A stretch of DNA of 64,000 nucleotides from Ectobacillus ponti (GTDB lineage Bacteria; Bacillota; Bacilli; Bacillales; Bacillaceae_G): positions 52,846 through 116,845 of the forward strand of contig NZ_JANCLT010000012.1 in the NCBI RefSeq assembly GCF_024294785.1, given 5' to 3'. A program made the position numbers and the translations under genes. Each line of letters opens with the position of its first letter. Position 1 is the stretch's first letter. The notes beneath the pieces were generated by a model that was not told where the DNA came from, did not search any database, and worked only from the letters and a program-made list of their open reading frames with translations. Positions 1 to 7,488 of the stretch are shown piece by piece.

Positions 1-906
1 TGCACATACATCGGGCCAAACGGTGCCGGCCACTATGTGAAAATGGTGCACAATGGCATCGAGTACGGTGACATGCAGCTCATTTGTGAAGCGTACTTTA
101 TCCTGAAAAACGTGCTTGGTCTGGAGGCAGACGAGCTGCATCGTGTATTTGCTGAGTGGAATAAGGGTGAGCTGGACAGCTATCTCATTGAAATTACAGC
201 CGACATTTTTACAAAGATGGATGGAGAAACAGGCAAGCCGCTGGTGGATGTCATTTTGGACACAGCCGGCCAAAAGGGAACTGGCAAATGGACCAGCCAA
301 AACTCCCTGGATCTTGGCGTGCCGCTGCCGCTCATTACCGAGTCCGTGTTTGCCCGTTTCCTGTCTGCCATGAAGGATGAGCGCATACAGGCAAGCAAGC
401 TGCTTGGCGGACCGGCTGCAGAACCATTTGCGGGTGACCGGGATGAGCTCGTGGAAGCAGTGCGCAAAGCGCTGTATATGAGTAAAATCTGCTCTTACGC
501 ACAGGGCTTTGCGCAAATGCGCGCTGCTTCCGAGGAGTACAGCTGGGACCTCCGCTACGGCGACATTGCGATGATTTTCCGCGGCGGCTGCATCATCCGC
601 GCGCAGTTCCTGCAAAAAATTAAGGAAGCGTATGATCGGAATCCGGAACTGGCCAATCTGCTGTTGGATCCATATTTCCAGGGAATCGTAGAAAGCTATC
701 AAGGTGCGCTGCGCAGGGTTCTAGGCATTGCCATTGAACGCGGCATTGCGGTGCCTGCCTTTGCAAGTGCAATTTCTTATTATGACAGCTACCGTACGGA
801 AACACTGCCTGCCAACCTGCTGCAGGCACAACGTGATTACTTTGGCGCGCATACGTACCAACGTACAGATAGAGAAGGTGTATTCCATACAAACTGGATG
901 GAATAA
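1..906 (+). CDS. gnd: 6-phosphogluconate dehydrogenase, decarboxylating (C-terminal part)
   Basis: The reading frame is open from base 1, so the gene starts left of the window; about 301 of the usual roughly 470 residues are present. The visible part begins in the substrate-binding segment [20 protein letters not shown], which carries the catalytic Lys and Asn. It continues through the all-helical dimer domain with the family signature [11 protein letters not shown] and ends with the typical tail FHTNWME. The enzyme oxidises 6-phosphogluconate to ribulose 5-phosphate with release of CO2 in the cytosol. Its position upstream of a gluconate-type kinase and transketolase fits a shared flow of carbon into the pentose phosphate pathway. 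Whether it uses NADP or NAD cannot be judged because the Rossmann domain is outside the window. Confidence 0.97.
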   Translation, partial: CTYIGPNGAGHYVKMVHNGIEYGDMQLICEAYFILKNVLGLEADELHRVFAEWNKGELDSYLIEITADIFTKMDGETGKPLVDVILDTAGQKGTGKWTSQNSLDLGVPLPLITESVFARFLSAMKDERIQASKLLGGPAAEPFAGDRDELVEAVRKALYMSKICSYAQGFAQMRAASEEYSWDLRYGDIAMIFRGGCIIRAQFLQKIKEAYDRNPELANLLLDPYFQGIVESYQGALRRVLGIAIERGIAVPAFASAISYYDSYRTETLPANLLQAQRDYFGAHTYQRTDREGVFHTNWME

Positions 907-1068
907 AGAAAAGCGGAGGCAGCCCGCTTAGCCATCAGAAGGAGGGTTCCTGACCCGAAAAGGTGCTTTTTGCCTTTTTGTGCTCAGGGTTCTCCCTGGC
1001 AGACGGCTGGCTGCCGCAGCTGGACAGAAGGAAAGCGTAACCGGCGGCTCCAAACACTAAGAAACTCT
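907..1068. other. Structured non-coding stretch downstream of gnd
   Basis: No convincing gene lies between gnd and the AraC gene (907-1232). The part up to 1068 is rich in short complementary blocks. One is a small hairpin of AAGCGG (911-916) with CCGCTT (924-929). Another is a long imperfect pairing of the GGAGGGTTCCTGA block near 941-953 with the TCAGGGTTCTCC block near 983-994. It runs straight into a strong terminator. It could be an independent small RNA or an extended 3' UTR. I compared it by eye with common riboswitch signatures and found no match. Confidence 0.3.
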
Positions 1069-1105
1069 AAGAGAGACAGCTGTCAGCATGGCGGCTGTCT
1101 CTCTT
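1069..1105 (+). terminator. Intrinsic terminator after gnd / structured stretch
   Basis: AAGAGAGACAGC (1069-1080) pairs perfectly with GCTGTCTCTCTT (1094-1105), giving a 12-bp stem with a 13-nt loop. The T-rich side is formed by the end of the stem and the following TATT. It closes transcription from gnd before the AraC gene. Confidence 0.75.
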
Positions 1106-1232
1106 ATTGACTGGGAAAGCGGCTGAAAAAGCAATCTGAGTCAAAAAGCTTCGTATTGTCAGCAGCCTCAGAGAATGTGCTTCGGCCCATCATTTCTTAC
1201 AATAAAAGCATGATCAGTCGGGAGGGAAGAGC

Positions 1233-2087
1233 ATGCAGAAATGGCTGATAGCAGGCTATCGGATGCAAGGAGCGGCAGCACAAGCCTTCCAGTTTCACTC
1301 ACACCATGAATATGAGATTTACTTTTTTCATAGCGGCGAGTGCAAGTATCTGATCAACAACCGCATCTATGATTTGCAGCCTGGCGATATTTTTATCATG
1401 GATGGGCGTACGCTGCACAAGCCCAATCCGCGGCCGGACAGCCTGTACACACGAAGTGTCATTCATTTTTCCCCAACGTGGCTGCGTGAGCTTCTCGCGG
1501 TGCTCGGCATCAGCCATATCCTGGATCCGTTTCAAAAGCTGAACAACTGCTTGCTGCGGACAGGCTGTGATGAGGGCGGCCGGCTGGTGGATGAGCAGAT
1601 GGAACGTATTACGGCCATGCTCATACGCAGTGAACGGCAGGCGGGAAAACATGGAGAGCACATTGAGGCGGAGCTGAAGCTGGAGCTCGTACAGCTGCTG
1701 TTAAAAATTTATGATATGAGCCAGAAGCAGCTGGCCGAGGTAAAGCAGAGCAAGACAGAAAAGGAGCATTATGCCGAGAGCATTGCCGCCTGGATTGATG
1801 CTCACTATGCCGAGAAGATCAGCCTCGACCGGCTTGCGCATGAATTGAATTTGAGCAAGTACTATGCCTCGCATGTTTTTAAAGAGGTAACAGGCTTTAC
1901 CGTGATGGAATATGTCATGGGCTGCCGGCTGAACCAAGCAAAGTATTTATTGGAAATGGAACCGGTGCAAACGGTGGCAGAGGTGTCCCACGCGGCCGGT
2001 TTTGAAAGCGTTTCACATTTCAGCCGCTATTTTAAGGAGAAGACAGGCGTCACTCCTGCAAATTATCGGAAACACAAAACCATATAG
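1233..2087 (+). CDS. AraC family transcriptional regulator
   Basis: The protein is 284 aa. The N-terminal third (about residues 10-90) has a cupin-like sugar-sensing pattern with HHEYEIYFFHSG and a PGDIFIMDG turn. The last 100 residues hold two helix-turn-helix units, ISLDRLAHELNLSKYYASHV and VAEVSHAAGFESVSHFSRYF, followed by the AraC signature TGVTPANYRK. GGGAGGGAAGA precedes the ATG. It lies 30 bp upstream of a sugar isomerase gene in the same direction, so it probably activates the following four-gene carbohydrate operon in response to a sugar or polyol. The inducer cannot be read from the sequence. Confidence 0.93.
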   Translation: MQKWLIAGYRMQGAAAQAFQFHSHHEYEIYFFHSGECKYLINNRIYDLQPGDIFIMDGRTLHKPNPRPDSLYTRSVIHFSPTWLRELLAVLGISHILDPFQKLNNCLLRTGCDEGGRLVDEQMERITAMLIRSERQAGKHGEHIEAELKLELVQLLLKIYDMSQKQLAEVKQSKTEKEHYAESIAAWIDAHYAEKISLDRLAHELNLSKYYASHVFKEVTGFTVMEYVMGCRLNQAKYLLEMEPVQTVAEVSHAAGFESVSHFSRYFKEKTGVTPANYRKHKTI

Positions 2088-2117
2088 ACCGCTGCAGGGG
2101 AATGGAGGCAGTTACAC

Positions 2118-3011
2118 ATGAATGGGAAGCTTATGATTTCAGGCTTTTCAGATGAAATTTCATCTGACTTTGATGCACAGTTGGAGGGGGTGTCGGGCTT
2201 GGGGATGCAGTATATCTCCTTGCGCGGCATTGACGGAAGGAATATTGGGGACTACACAGTGGCGGAGATTCAGGAAAGCATACTGCCGCGGCTTCAGCAG
2301 GCGGGAATAGGTGTTTCCTCTATCGGATCGCCAATCGGCAAGGTTTTTATTGACGACGAAGAAGGCTTTGTAAAGCAAAAGCTTGTACTGGACCGCCTCT
2401 GCCGGATTGGCAATCTATTAGACTGTAAATACATTCGGATGTTCAGCTTCTATATCCCAAGGGGCAAGAACCCAGACGACTACAGGGATGCTGTCATCAG
2501 TAAGCTGCGGGAGTTCGCCGGCATTGCTGCTCAATATAACATGATTTTGCTGCACGAGAATGAGAAGGATACGTACGGCGACATCTCCAGACGCTGCTAT
2601 GAGATCTTAAAGCAGGTTGCATCACCATATTTGAAAGGAATCTTTGATTTTGCCAACTTTGTACAATGCGGTGAGGATACGCAGGACTGCTACAATCTGC
2701 TGCGGGATGAGATTGTGTACATCCATATTAAAGACGCGGTAACGACTGACAGCCAAAATGTGGTATGCGGTACCGGGGAGGGGAAAATTCCCGAGGTGCT
2801 GGCACAATTCATTGCAAGCGGCTATGAAGGATTTTTGACACTGGAGCCGCACCTTGTTCTCTTTGATTCCTTAAAGGATTTAGAGCTGGAGGATCCGGCC
2901 GACATCATCAAGGACAACAAAGGGCTGAATGGCGCGCAAGGCTACAGGTTGCAGTATGAAGCATTAGTGAACATTTTACAGCAAATTGAAAGCGGGGCGA
3001 CATGTATATGA
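2118..3011 (+). CDS. Sugar phosphate isomerase/epimerase family protein (TIM barrel)
   Basis: This 297-aa protein has the xylose isomerase-like TIM-barrel pattern (AP endonuclease 2 fold). Its likely metal ligands are spread as expected: Glu in LLHENE, Asp in GIFDFANF, His in YIHIKD and Glu in LTLEPH. Such enzymes isomerise or epimerise sugars or keto-inositols using a divalent metal. GGAGG lies 10 bp before the ATG. Its stop codon overlaps the start of the next gene, so the two are translationally coupled. A second member of the same family (5237-6097) closes the operon. The substrate is unknown; a sugar acid, polyol or keto-sugar is possible. Confidence 0.85.
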   Translation: MNGKLMISGFSDEISSDFDAQLEGVSGLGMQYISLRGIDGRNIGDYTVAEIQESILPRLQQAGIGVSSIGSPIGKVFIDDEEGFVKQKLVLDRLCRIGNLLDCKYIRMFSFYIPRGKNPDDYRDAVISKLREFAGIAAQYNMILLHENEKDTYGDISRRCYEILKQVASPYLKGIFDFANFVQCGEDTQDCYNLLRDEIVYIHIKDAVTTDSQNVVCGTGEGKIPEVLAQFIASGYEGFLTLEPHLVLFDSLKDLELEDPADIIKDNKGLNGAQGYRLQYEALVNILQQIESGATCI

Positions 3012-4165
3012 AGCAAGTGAGACTGGGAATTATCGGATTGGGTGCACAAGGCGGAACGTATGCCGGCTTTATTGCGACAGGAAAAGTGAAGAATATGGTT
3101 CTTGGAGCCATTTGTGATATCGATCCAGCGAAGAAGGAATTATGTGCGCAAACGTATCCTGATGTGCCTTTTTACGACAATTACATTGACATGCTGGAAA
3201 GCGGCAATGTGGATGCAGTTGTTACAACAGTGCCGCACTACCTGCACCCGCATATGGCAATTGAAGCATTTAAACGTGATATTCATGCACTGGTGGAAAA
3301 GCCTGCCGGTGTATACACGAAGCAAGTTAAAGAGCTGAACGACTTTGCGGCAACAAAGCCGGAGCTGACCTTCGCTATTTTCTTTAATCAAAGGACGAAC
3401 CCGCTGTATCAGAAGCTGAAGGAGATTATTGATGATGGTGAAATTGGCAGCATCCGCCGTACCAACTGGATGATCACCACCTGGTGGCGCCCGCAGGCCT
3501 ACTACGGTCAAAGCGCCTGGAGAGCAACGTGGGGCGGCGAAGGCGGCGGCGTGCTGGTGAACCAGGCACCGCACCAAATTGACCTGCTCCAATGGATTTG
3601 CGGTATGCCAAAGAAGGTATATGCAAACGTGAAGTACGGCTATCAGCGGGATATTGCGGTAGAGGATGAAGTTACGGCACTGTTGGATTACGGTAATGGG
3701 GCAACGGGTGTATTTATTACGGCAACACACGATGTCATCGGCACTGACCGCTTTGAAATTTTAGGCGACAAAGGGAAGATTGTAGTTGAGGACAGTAAGA
3801 AGCTGATCATCAAGCGCCTTAACAAGTCGGAATCTGAAATGAATGCCAACATGAGCTGGGCCGATGCGATGAAGCTGTTCATGGGCCAAATGCCAGAGGA
3901 GATTTACAGCGAGGAAGTTTTGGAGTTTGCCAGTGTTTGGGGCGAGCAGCATATCGCTGTGCTGGAAAACTTCGCAGCCAACATTGTGGATGGCACACCG
4001 TTAATTGCTGCAGGAAGTGACGGCATCCATGGCGTCGCCCTGGCAAACGCAATTCATCTGTCAAGCTGGCTGGAACAGGAAGTCGAGCTTCCAATTGATG
4101 AAGAGCTGTATGTGGCGGAGCTGAACAAAAAGATTGCAGAAGAAAAGGCGCTCGTGGCCCAGTAA
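3002..4165 (+). CDS. Gfo/Idh/MocA family NAD(P)-dependent oxidoreductase
   Basis: The 387-aa protein starts with a Rossmann nucleotide-binding loop (GIIGLGAQGG). It has the family EKPAG motif at about residue 100 and the C-terminal substrate domain with GGGVLVNQAPHQIDLLQW, which carries the catalytic His and Asp region. These enzymes oxidise or reduce sugars, inositols or their derivatives at a ring hydroxyl. The ATG at 3002 overlaps the previous gene by 10 bp. An in-frame ATG at 3008 would overlap the stop as ATGA and is equally plausible (385 aa). It is longer than the sibling at 4227, having extra segments near residues 270-310. Confidence 0.9.
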   Translation: MYMKQVRLGIIGLGAQGGTYAGFIATGKVKNMVLGAICDIDPAKKELCAQTYPDVPFYDNYIDMLESGNVDAVVTTVPHYLHPHMAIEAFKRDIHALVEKPAGVYTKQVKELNDFAATKPELTFAIFFNQRTNPLYQKLKEIIDDGEIGSIRRTNWMITTWWRPQAYYGQSAWRATWGGEGGGVLVNQAPHQIDLLQWICGMPKKVYANVKYGYQRDIAVEDEVTALLDYGNGATGVFITATHDVIGTDRFEILGDKGKIVVEDSKKLIIKRLNKSESEMNANMSWADAMKLFMGQMPEEIYSEEVLEFASVWGEQHIAVLENFAANIVDGTPLIAAGSDGIHGVALANAIHLSSWLEQEVELPIDEELYVAELNKKIAEEKALVAQ

Positions 4166-4173
4166 GGAAACCC

Positions 4174-4210
4174 GGCTGAACGCATGGGGGAAGACTCCGT
4201 GCGTTCAGCC
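4174..4210 (+). other. Intercistronic stem-loop without T-run
   Basis: GGCTGAACGCA (4174-4184) pairs perfectly with TGCGTTCAGCC (4200-4210), and the stem can extend three more base pairs inward. It is followed by AAAAGGAG, the ribosome binding site of the next gene, not by a T-run. It is therefore more likely an RNA processing or stability element, or a translation-tuning hairpin, than a terminator. Confidence 0.6.
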
Positions 4211-4226
4211 AAAAGGAGATGAACAC

Positions 4227-5267
4227 ATGCTGAGGGTCGCTGTCATTGGATTGGGAGATGTTTCAAATGTTCATCTGTCGGCAATACAGGCAAGCGGGCA
4301 AGCCGAATTGGTCGCTGTATGTGATCATGATGAATCCTTGCGCGGCACCGTGCCTGGCGTCAGCTTTTACACGGACTATCATGTGATGCTGGAAAGGGAG
4401 GCCCTGGATTGTGTCCATATTTGCCTGCCCCATCACCTCCATTACCACGCCACGAGGGCATGTGTGGAAAAGGGCATTCATGTTATGCAGGAAAAGCCGT
4501 TGGCGCTGAACGTGGAGGAGGGCTTGGAGCTGGTGAAGCTGGAGGAAGCATATCCGCATGTGAAAATTTGCGTGTGCCTGCAAAACCGCTATAATGAATC
4601 CTTTGAAAGATTGCTGGAAATCGTCCGCAGCGGCCGATACGGCCGCCTTCTCGGGATAAAAGGGCTGGTCGCCTGGTATCGGCCAAAGGACTATTATGAA
4701 CAGAAGCCTTGGCGCGGACAGCTGAAGTACGCTGGCGGCGGCGTGATGATTAACCAGGCGCTGCATACGCTGGATATCATGCAGCTGCTTGGCGGTGAAA
4801 TTCATTCTATAAGGGGCAATGTGGACCAGCTGCTGGACTATGGGATTGAGGTGGAGGATACTGCGACGGCCCGCATGACATTCTCGGATGGTGCAGCCGG
4901 CCTGTTTTTTGCAACGGTTGCGAACACCGAAAATTCCAGCGTGGAGCTGCAGGTGACACTCGAGCAGAAGCGCCTTGTGATCCGGGACAGCATGCTGTTT
5001 GTCTGTCATGAAAATGGGGAGCAGGAAATTCTGGCGGAGGACCGCAAGCTGCCGGGGACGAAATTTTATTACGGCGCAAGCCATGCCAAACTTATTCATC
5101 GCTTTTATGCATGTATAGATAGGCATTCACATGACTATGTTCATGCCCGGGATGCGCTGCCGTCCCTGCAAATCATTGATATGATCCACAAATCAGCAGA
5201 GCTGCAACAGGAAATAAGACTGGGAGGGGAATATGCATGGAGCAGGGGAAACTTGGCGTACAGATGA
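4227..5267 (+). CDS. Gfo/Idh/MocA family oxidoreductase
   Basis: The start at 4227 is chosen because AAAAGGAGATG sits just upstream and the Rossmann loop VAVIGLGDVSN follows at once; a longer in-frame start at 4134 would add an unrelated leader overlapping the previous gene. The product is 346 aa. It has the EKPLA motif at about residue 92 and GGGVMINQALHTLDIMQLLG in the catalytic region. It is a diverged paralogue of the oxidoreductase at 3002. Pairs of this kind usually act in sequence on one sugar or inositol-like compound, for example through a keto intermediate. Substrate and cofactor preference are unknown. Confidence 0.9.
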   Translation: MLRVAVIGLGDVSNVHLSAIQASGQAELVAVCDHDESLRGTVPGVSFYTDYHVMLEREALDCVHICLPHHLHYHATRACVEKGIHVMQEKPLALNVEEGLELVKLEEAYPHVKICVCLQNRYNESFERLLEIVRSGRYGRLLGIKGLVAWYRPKDYYEQKPWRGQLKYAGGGVMINQALHTLDIMQLLGGEIHSIRGNVDQLLDYGIEVEDTATARMTFSDGAAGLFFATVANTENSSVELQVTLEQKRLVIRDSMLFVCHENGEQEILAEDRKLPGTKFYYGASHAKLIHRFYACIDRHSHDYVHARDALPSLQIIDMIHKSAELQQEIRLGGEYAWSRGNLAYR

Positions 5268-6097
5268 TGATGCTAAAGGGCAAGGTGGAGGAAATTGGTG
5301 TATATGAAACACTGAAAATGGTGCGGGAGCTTGGCTATCGCGCCGTGGAGGTATCGCAAATTCCAATGACTGTGGAGAATGTGGCAGAGCTGAAGAGAGC
5401 AAGTGCCGATTTTGGGGTAGAAATTGCTGCTCTCTCTGCCGCCTTGGAGCCCATGCTGCCAGGGGCACCCGGCGAAACGCTGGTGAAGGATTTCGACAAA
5501 ATCGTAAGCGATTGCAAGGTGCTGGGCTGCCGCTTCCTGCGCATCGGGATGATGCCGCTGCACATCATGGGGGATCATGGGCAAATCATGGAATTTATCG
5601 CAAAGGCGGAAGCAATGGCGGAGCGGCTGGCCTGGCATGGAATTGAGCTGTACTACCATACGCATCACCTGGAGTTCCAAAAATATGACGGGGAATACCT
5701 GCTGGATATGATGAAGAACCATACGTCCAAGCTCGGCTTTGAGCTGGATGTGCATTGGATTCAACGAGCGGGTGTGAATCCGGTGGCGTTCATTAGGCAG
5801 TATGCGGGCCGGATTTCGCTGCTGCATTTGAAGGACTACCGAATTGGGAGAATGGACCTGAGTGATGTGGACTTCCAGGATATGCAGAAGTTTATGCAAC
5901 GCTTCACGAACACCATTGAATTTGCAGAAATTGGGGAAGGCAATCTGGACATGAAGGCAATTATTGAGGCAGGTCTTGCCAGCGGCGCACAATACTTTTT
6001 AGTAGAGCAGGACGCCGTGTATGGACGTGATCCGTTTGATTGCTTGCGGACGTCTGCTGAGAATTTGCGCAAGCTGGGATATGCTGAGTGGTTTTAA
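5237..6097 (+). CDS. Sugar phosphate isomerase/epimerase family protein
   Basis: The 286-aa protein is a second xylose isomerase-like TIM-barrel enzyme. Its metal-site pattern is YYHTHHLEF, FELDVHWIQRAGVNP, LLHLKDYRIG and FAEIGEGNLD, with a final Glu in YFLVEQD. GGGAGGGG lies 8 bp before the ATG, inside the end of the upstream gene (31-bp overlap), so translation is probably coupled. It closes the AraC-led operon: a terminator follows within 10 bp. It resembles sequences annotated as hydroxypyruvate isomerase-like or inosose-type proteins, but the substrate cannot be set from the sequence. Confidence 0.87.
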   Translation: MEQGKLGVQMMMLKGKVEEIGVYETLKMVRELGYRAVEVSQIPMTVENVAELKRASADFGVEIAALSAALEPMLPGAPGETLVKDFDKIVSDCKVLGCRFLRIGMMPLHIMGDHGQIMEFIAKAEAMAERLAWHGIELYYHTHHLEFQKYDGEYLLDMMKNHTSKLGFELDVHWIQRAGVNPVAFIRQYAGRISLLHLKDYRIGRMDLSDVDFQDMQKFMQRFTNTIEFAEIGEGNLDMKAIIEAGLASGAQYFLVEQDAVYGRDPFDCLRTSAENLRKLGYAEWF

Positions 6098-6104
6098 GAA
6101 GAAG

Positions 6105-6140
6105 AGCCAATTACCTGTGCGGTGATTGGCTTTTGTCTTT
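6105..6140 (+). terminator. Intrinsic terminator of the AraC-led operon
   Basis: GCCAATTACC (6106-6115) pairs with GGTGATTGGC (6121-6130), with one mismatched step, and TTTTGTCTTT follows. It separates the operon from the converging ROK gene. Confidence 0.8.
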
Positions 6141-6188
6141 TCCCCGGCTTTTGTCAGCAAACCCTTCAAGCCCGACATCCCTAGAACG

Positions 6189-7340
6189 CTATGCTGATAA
6201 ATTCAATTCTGCAATACCAAGAAAGCGTTGAATCGCAAATGCACAGGCGCCTTTCATACAGGCTTCCCGGCCAAGAGTCGATAGGCGAAGCTCCTGGTAA
6301 TGGCTGATGGTGGAGGACAAATTCGCCTGAATTTCAGGAATCGCCCCGGCATAGAAGCCCAGCAGTTCGCTGTTAATGACAATGACCTCAGGATTGTAGA
6401 CGTTAATCAGATTATTTAATCCGATGGATAGAAACCGGAGAAGCTCTTGCATGTGCTGATGGGTGCCCGCTTCCTTTGTTCTGAGCCATTCCTGTATTCG
6501 GACAGGTGAAACGTCCGGTTTTAGGCTTTGCAGTTGTTTGATGAAGCTGTGTTCCGAGGCGTACTGCTCCCAGCAGCCAAGATTGCCGCAGCTGCACGGC
6601 CGTCCATCAGGCACAACAATCATATGGCCGATTTCCCCGGCGTAGCCGTGATGGCCGCGCAGCAGCTTCCCATCAATCATCATGCCAAGCCCGATGCCGG
6701 AGTACAGACTGACGGAAAGCAAGTTTTGGCTTTGCGGGTCGCAGTACACCATTTCCGCCAGAGCGCATAGGTTGGCATTGTTTTCAATATAAACGGGGAT
6801 GCCGACGGCCGCCTCTACATCCAGCTTCAGGGGCTTATTCCGCCACTGGTATTTCGGAACAAAGCGCACGGTTTCATCCTTGCTGACGGTTCCATGAATG
6901 CCGATGACAACAGCAACAAGTCCGTATTGGGAAGAATCGCATTTTGCTTGATAGGCTTTCACATCATCAATCAGGGACTGCAGCACAGAAGGGTAGCTGG
7001 CGTTCTTCAGTTGAACGCTGCGGACTTCAAGTAGGGAAGCAGTTAAATCAGCCAGGGCAAAGGTTGCCGTGTTTTCATCAAGGTCAACGCCAAGCACATA
7101 GCCCGCTTTTCGATGGATGGACAGCATGATCGGTCTTCTTCCCAAGCCGCCGTGCACCGGCTGTGTCTCAATTAAAATCCCTTCCTCCAGCAGATCCGCT
7201 GCCTGTACCGATATGGTTGCTTTGTTTAAGCCGGTAACCTTGGCCAACTCCGCTCTTGAAATTGAGCCATACTCAATGATTTTGCTAATAATGGAAGCTC
7301 GATTCATCCTCTTGATATAGGCTGCATCTCCTGTAATCAT
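6189..7340 (-). CDS. ROK family transcriptional repressor (XylR-like)
   Basis: The 383-aa protein has an N-terminal winged helix-turn-helix (about residues 13-60, with SISRAELAKVTGLNKATISV) and a sugar-kinase-like ROK domain. The ROK zinc motif CxCGxxGCxE is intact (C249, C251, C256). The glycine-rich segments GVDLDENTATF and GIGLGMMIDG and the EIGHM motif are present. AAGGAGG lies just before the ATG. It is divergent from the larA operon. The shared 148-bp gap carries a promoter and a perfect inverted repeat of the form bound by XylR/NagC-type ROK repressors, so it very likely represses that operon and relieves it on binding a sugar or sugar acid. Confidence 0.93.
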   Translation of the reverse strand: MITGDAAYIKRMNRASIISKIIEYGSISRAELAKVTGLNKATISVQAADLLEEGILIETQPVHGGLGRRPIMLSIHRKAGYVLGVDLDENTATFALADLTASLLEVRSVQLKNASYPSVLQSLIDDVKAYQAKCDSSQYGLVAVVIGIHGTVSKDETVRFVPKYQWRNKPLKLDVEAAVGIPVYIENNANLCALAEMVYCDPQSQNLLSVSLYSGIGLGMMIDGKLLRGHHGYAGEIGHMIVVPDGRPCSCGNLGCWEQYASEHSFIKQLQSLKPDVSPVRIQEWLRTKEAGTHQHMQELLRFLSIGLNNLINVYNPEVIVINSELLGFYAGAIPEIQANLSSTISHYQELRLSTLGREACMKGACAFAIQRFLGIAELNLSA

Positions 7341-7380
7341 AAAACATCCTCCTTATGGGCTCCGAAGCACAGTAAAGCTA

Positions 7381-7409
7381 TTGACGGAGCATGCTCATGA
7401 TGATATTAT
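7381..7409 (+). promoter_or_regulatory. Sigma-A type promoter of the larA operon
   Basis: TTGACG (7381-7386), a 17-bp spacer and TATTAT (7404-7409) form a near-consensus vegetative promoter pointing to larA. The ROK operator begins at the expected start point. Confidence 0.7.
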
Positions 7410-7415
7410 ACAATT

Positions 7416-7444
7416 AATTAATTTGTTTGGTAAACAAATTAATT
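7416..7444. promoter_or_regulatory. Putative ROK repressor operator
   Basis: AATTAATTTGTTT (7416-7428) and AAACAAATTAATT (7432-7444) form a perfect 13-bp inverted repeat with a 3-bp spacer (GGT). It resembles xylose operators bound by XylR. It lies directly downstream of the -10 box of the larA promoter and about 75 bp from the ROK start codon, so bound repressor would block the operon and possibly its own gene. Confidence 0.75.
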
Positions 7445-7488
7445 GAAAGTCTAGCTTTCTCGTACATATTTTAAAAAAGAAAGGGAAG

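Noticed and set aside
907-1060. Riboswitch upstream of the AraC gene
   Set aside because: No match by eye to known aptamer cores (cobalamin, lysine, glycine, TPP, T-box), and a terminator separates the stretch from the AraC gene by more than 100 bp.
4134-4226. Longer N-terminus for the second Gfo/Idh/MocA gene
   Set aside because: The extension would cover the upstream gene end and the hairpin. The Rossmann loop begins right after the ATG at 4227, which has its own ribosome binding site.
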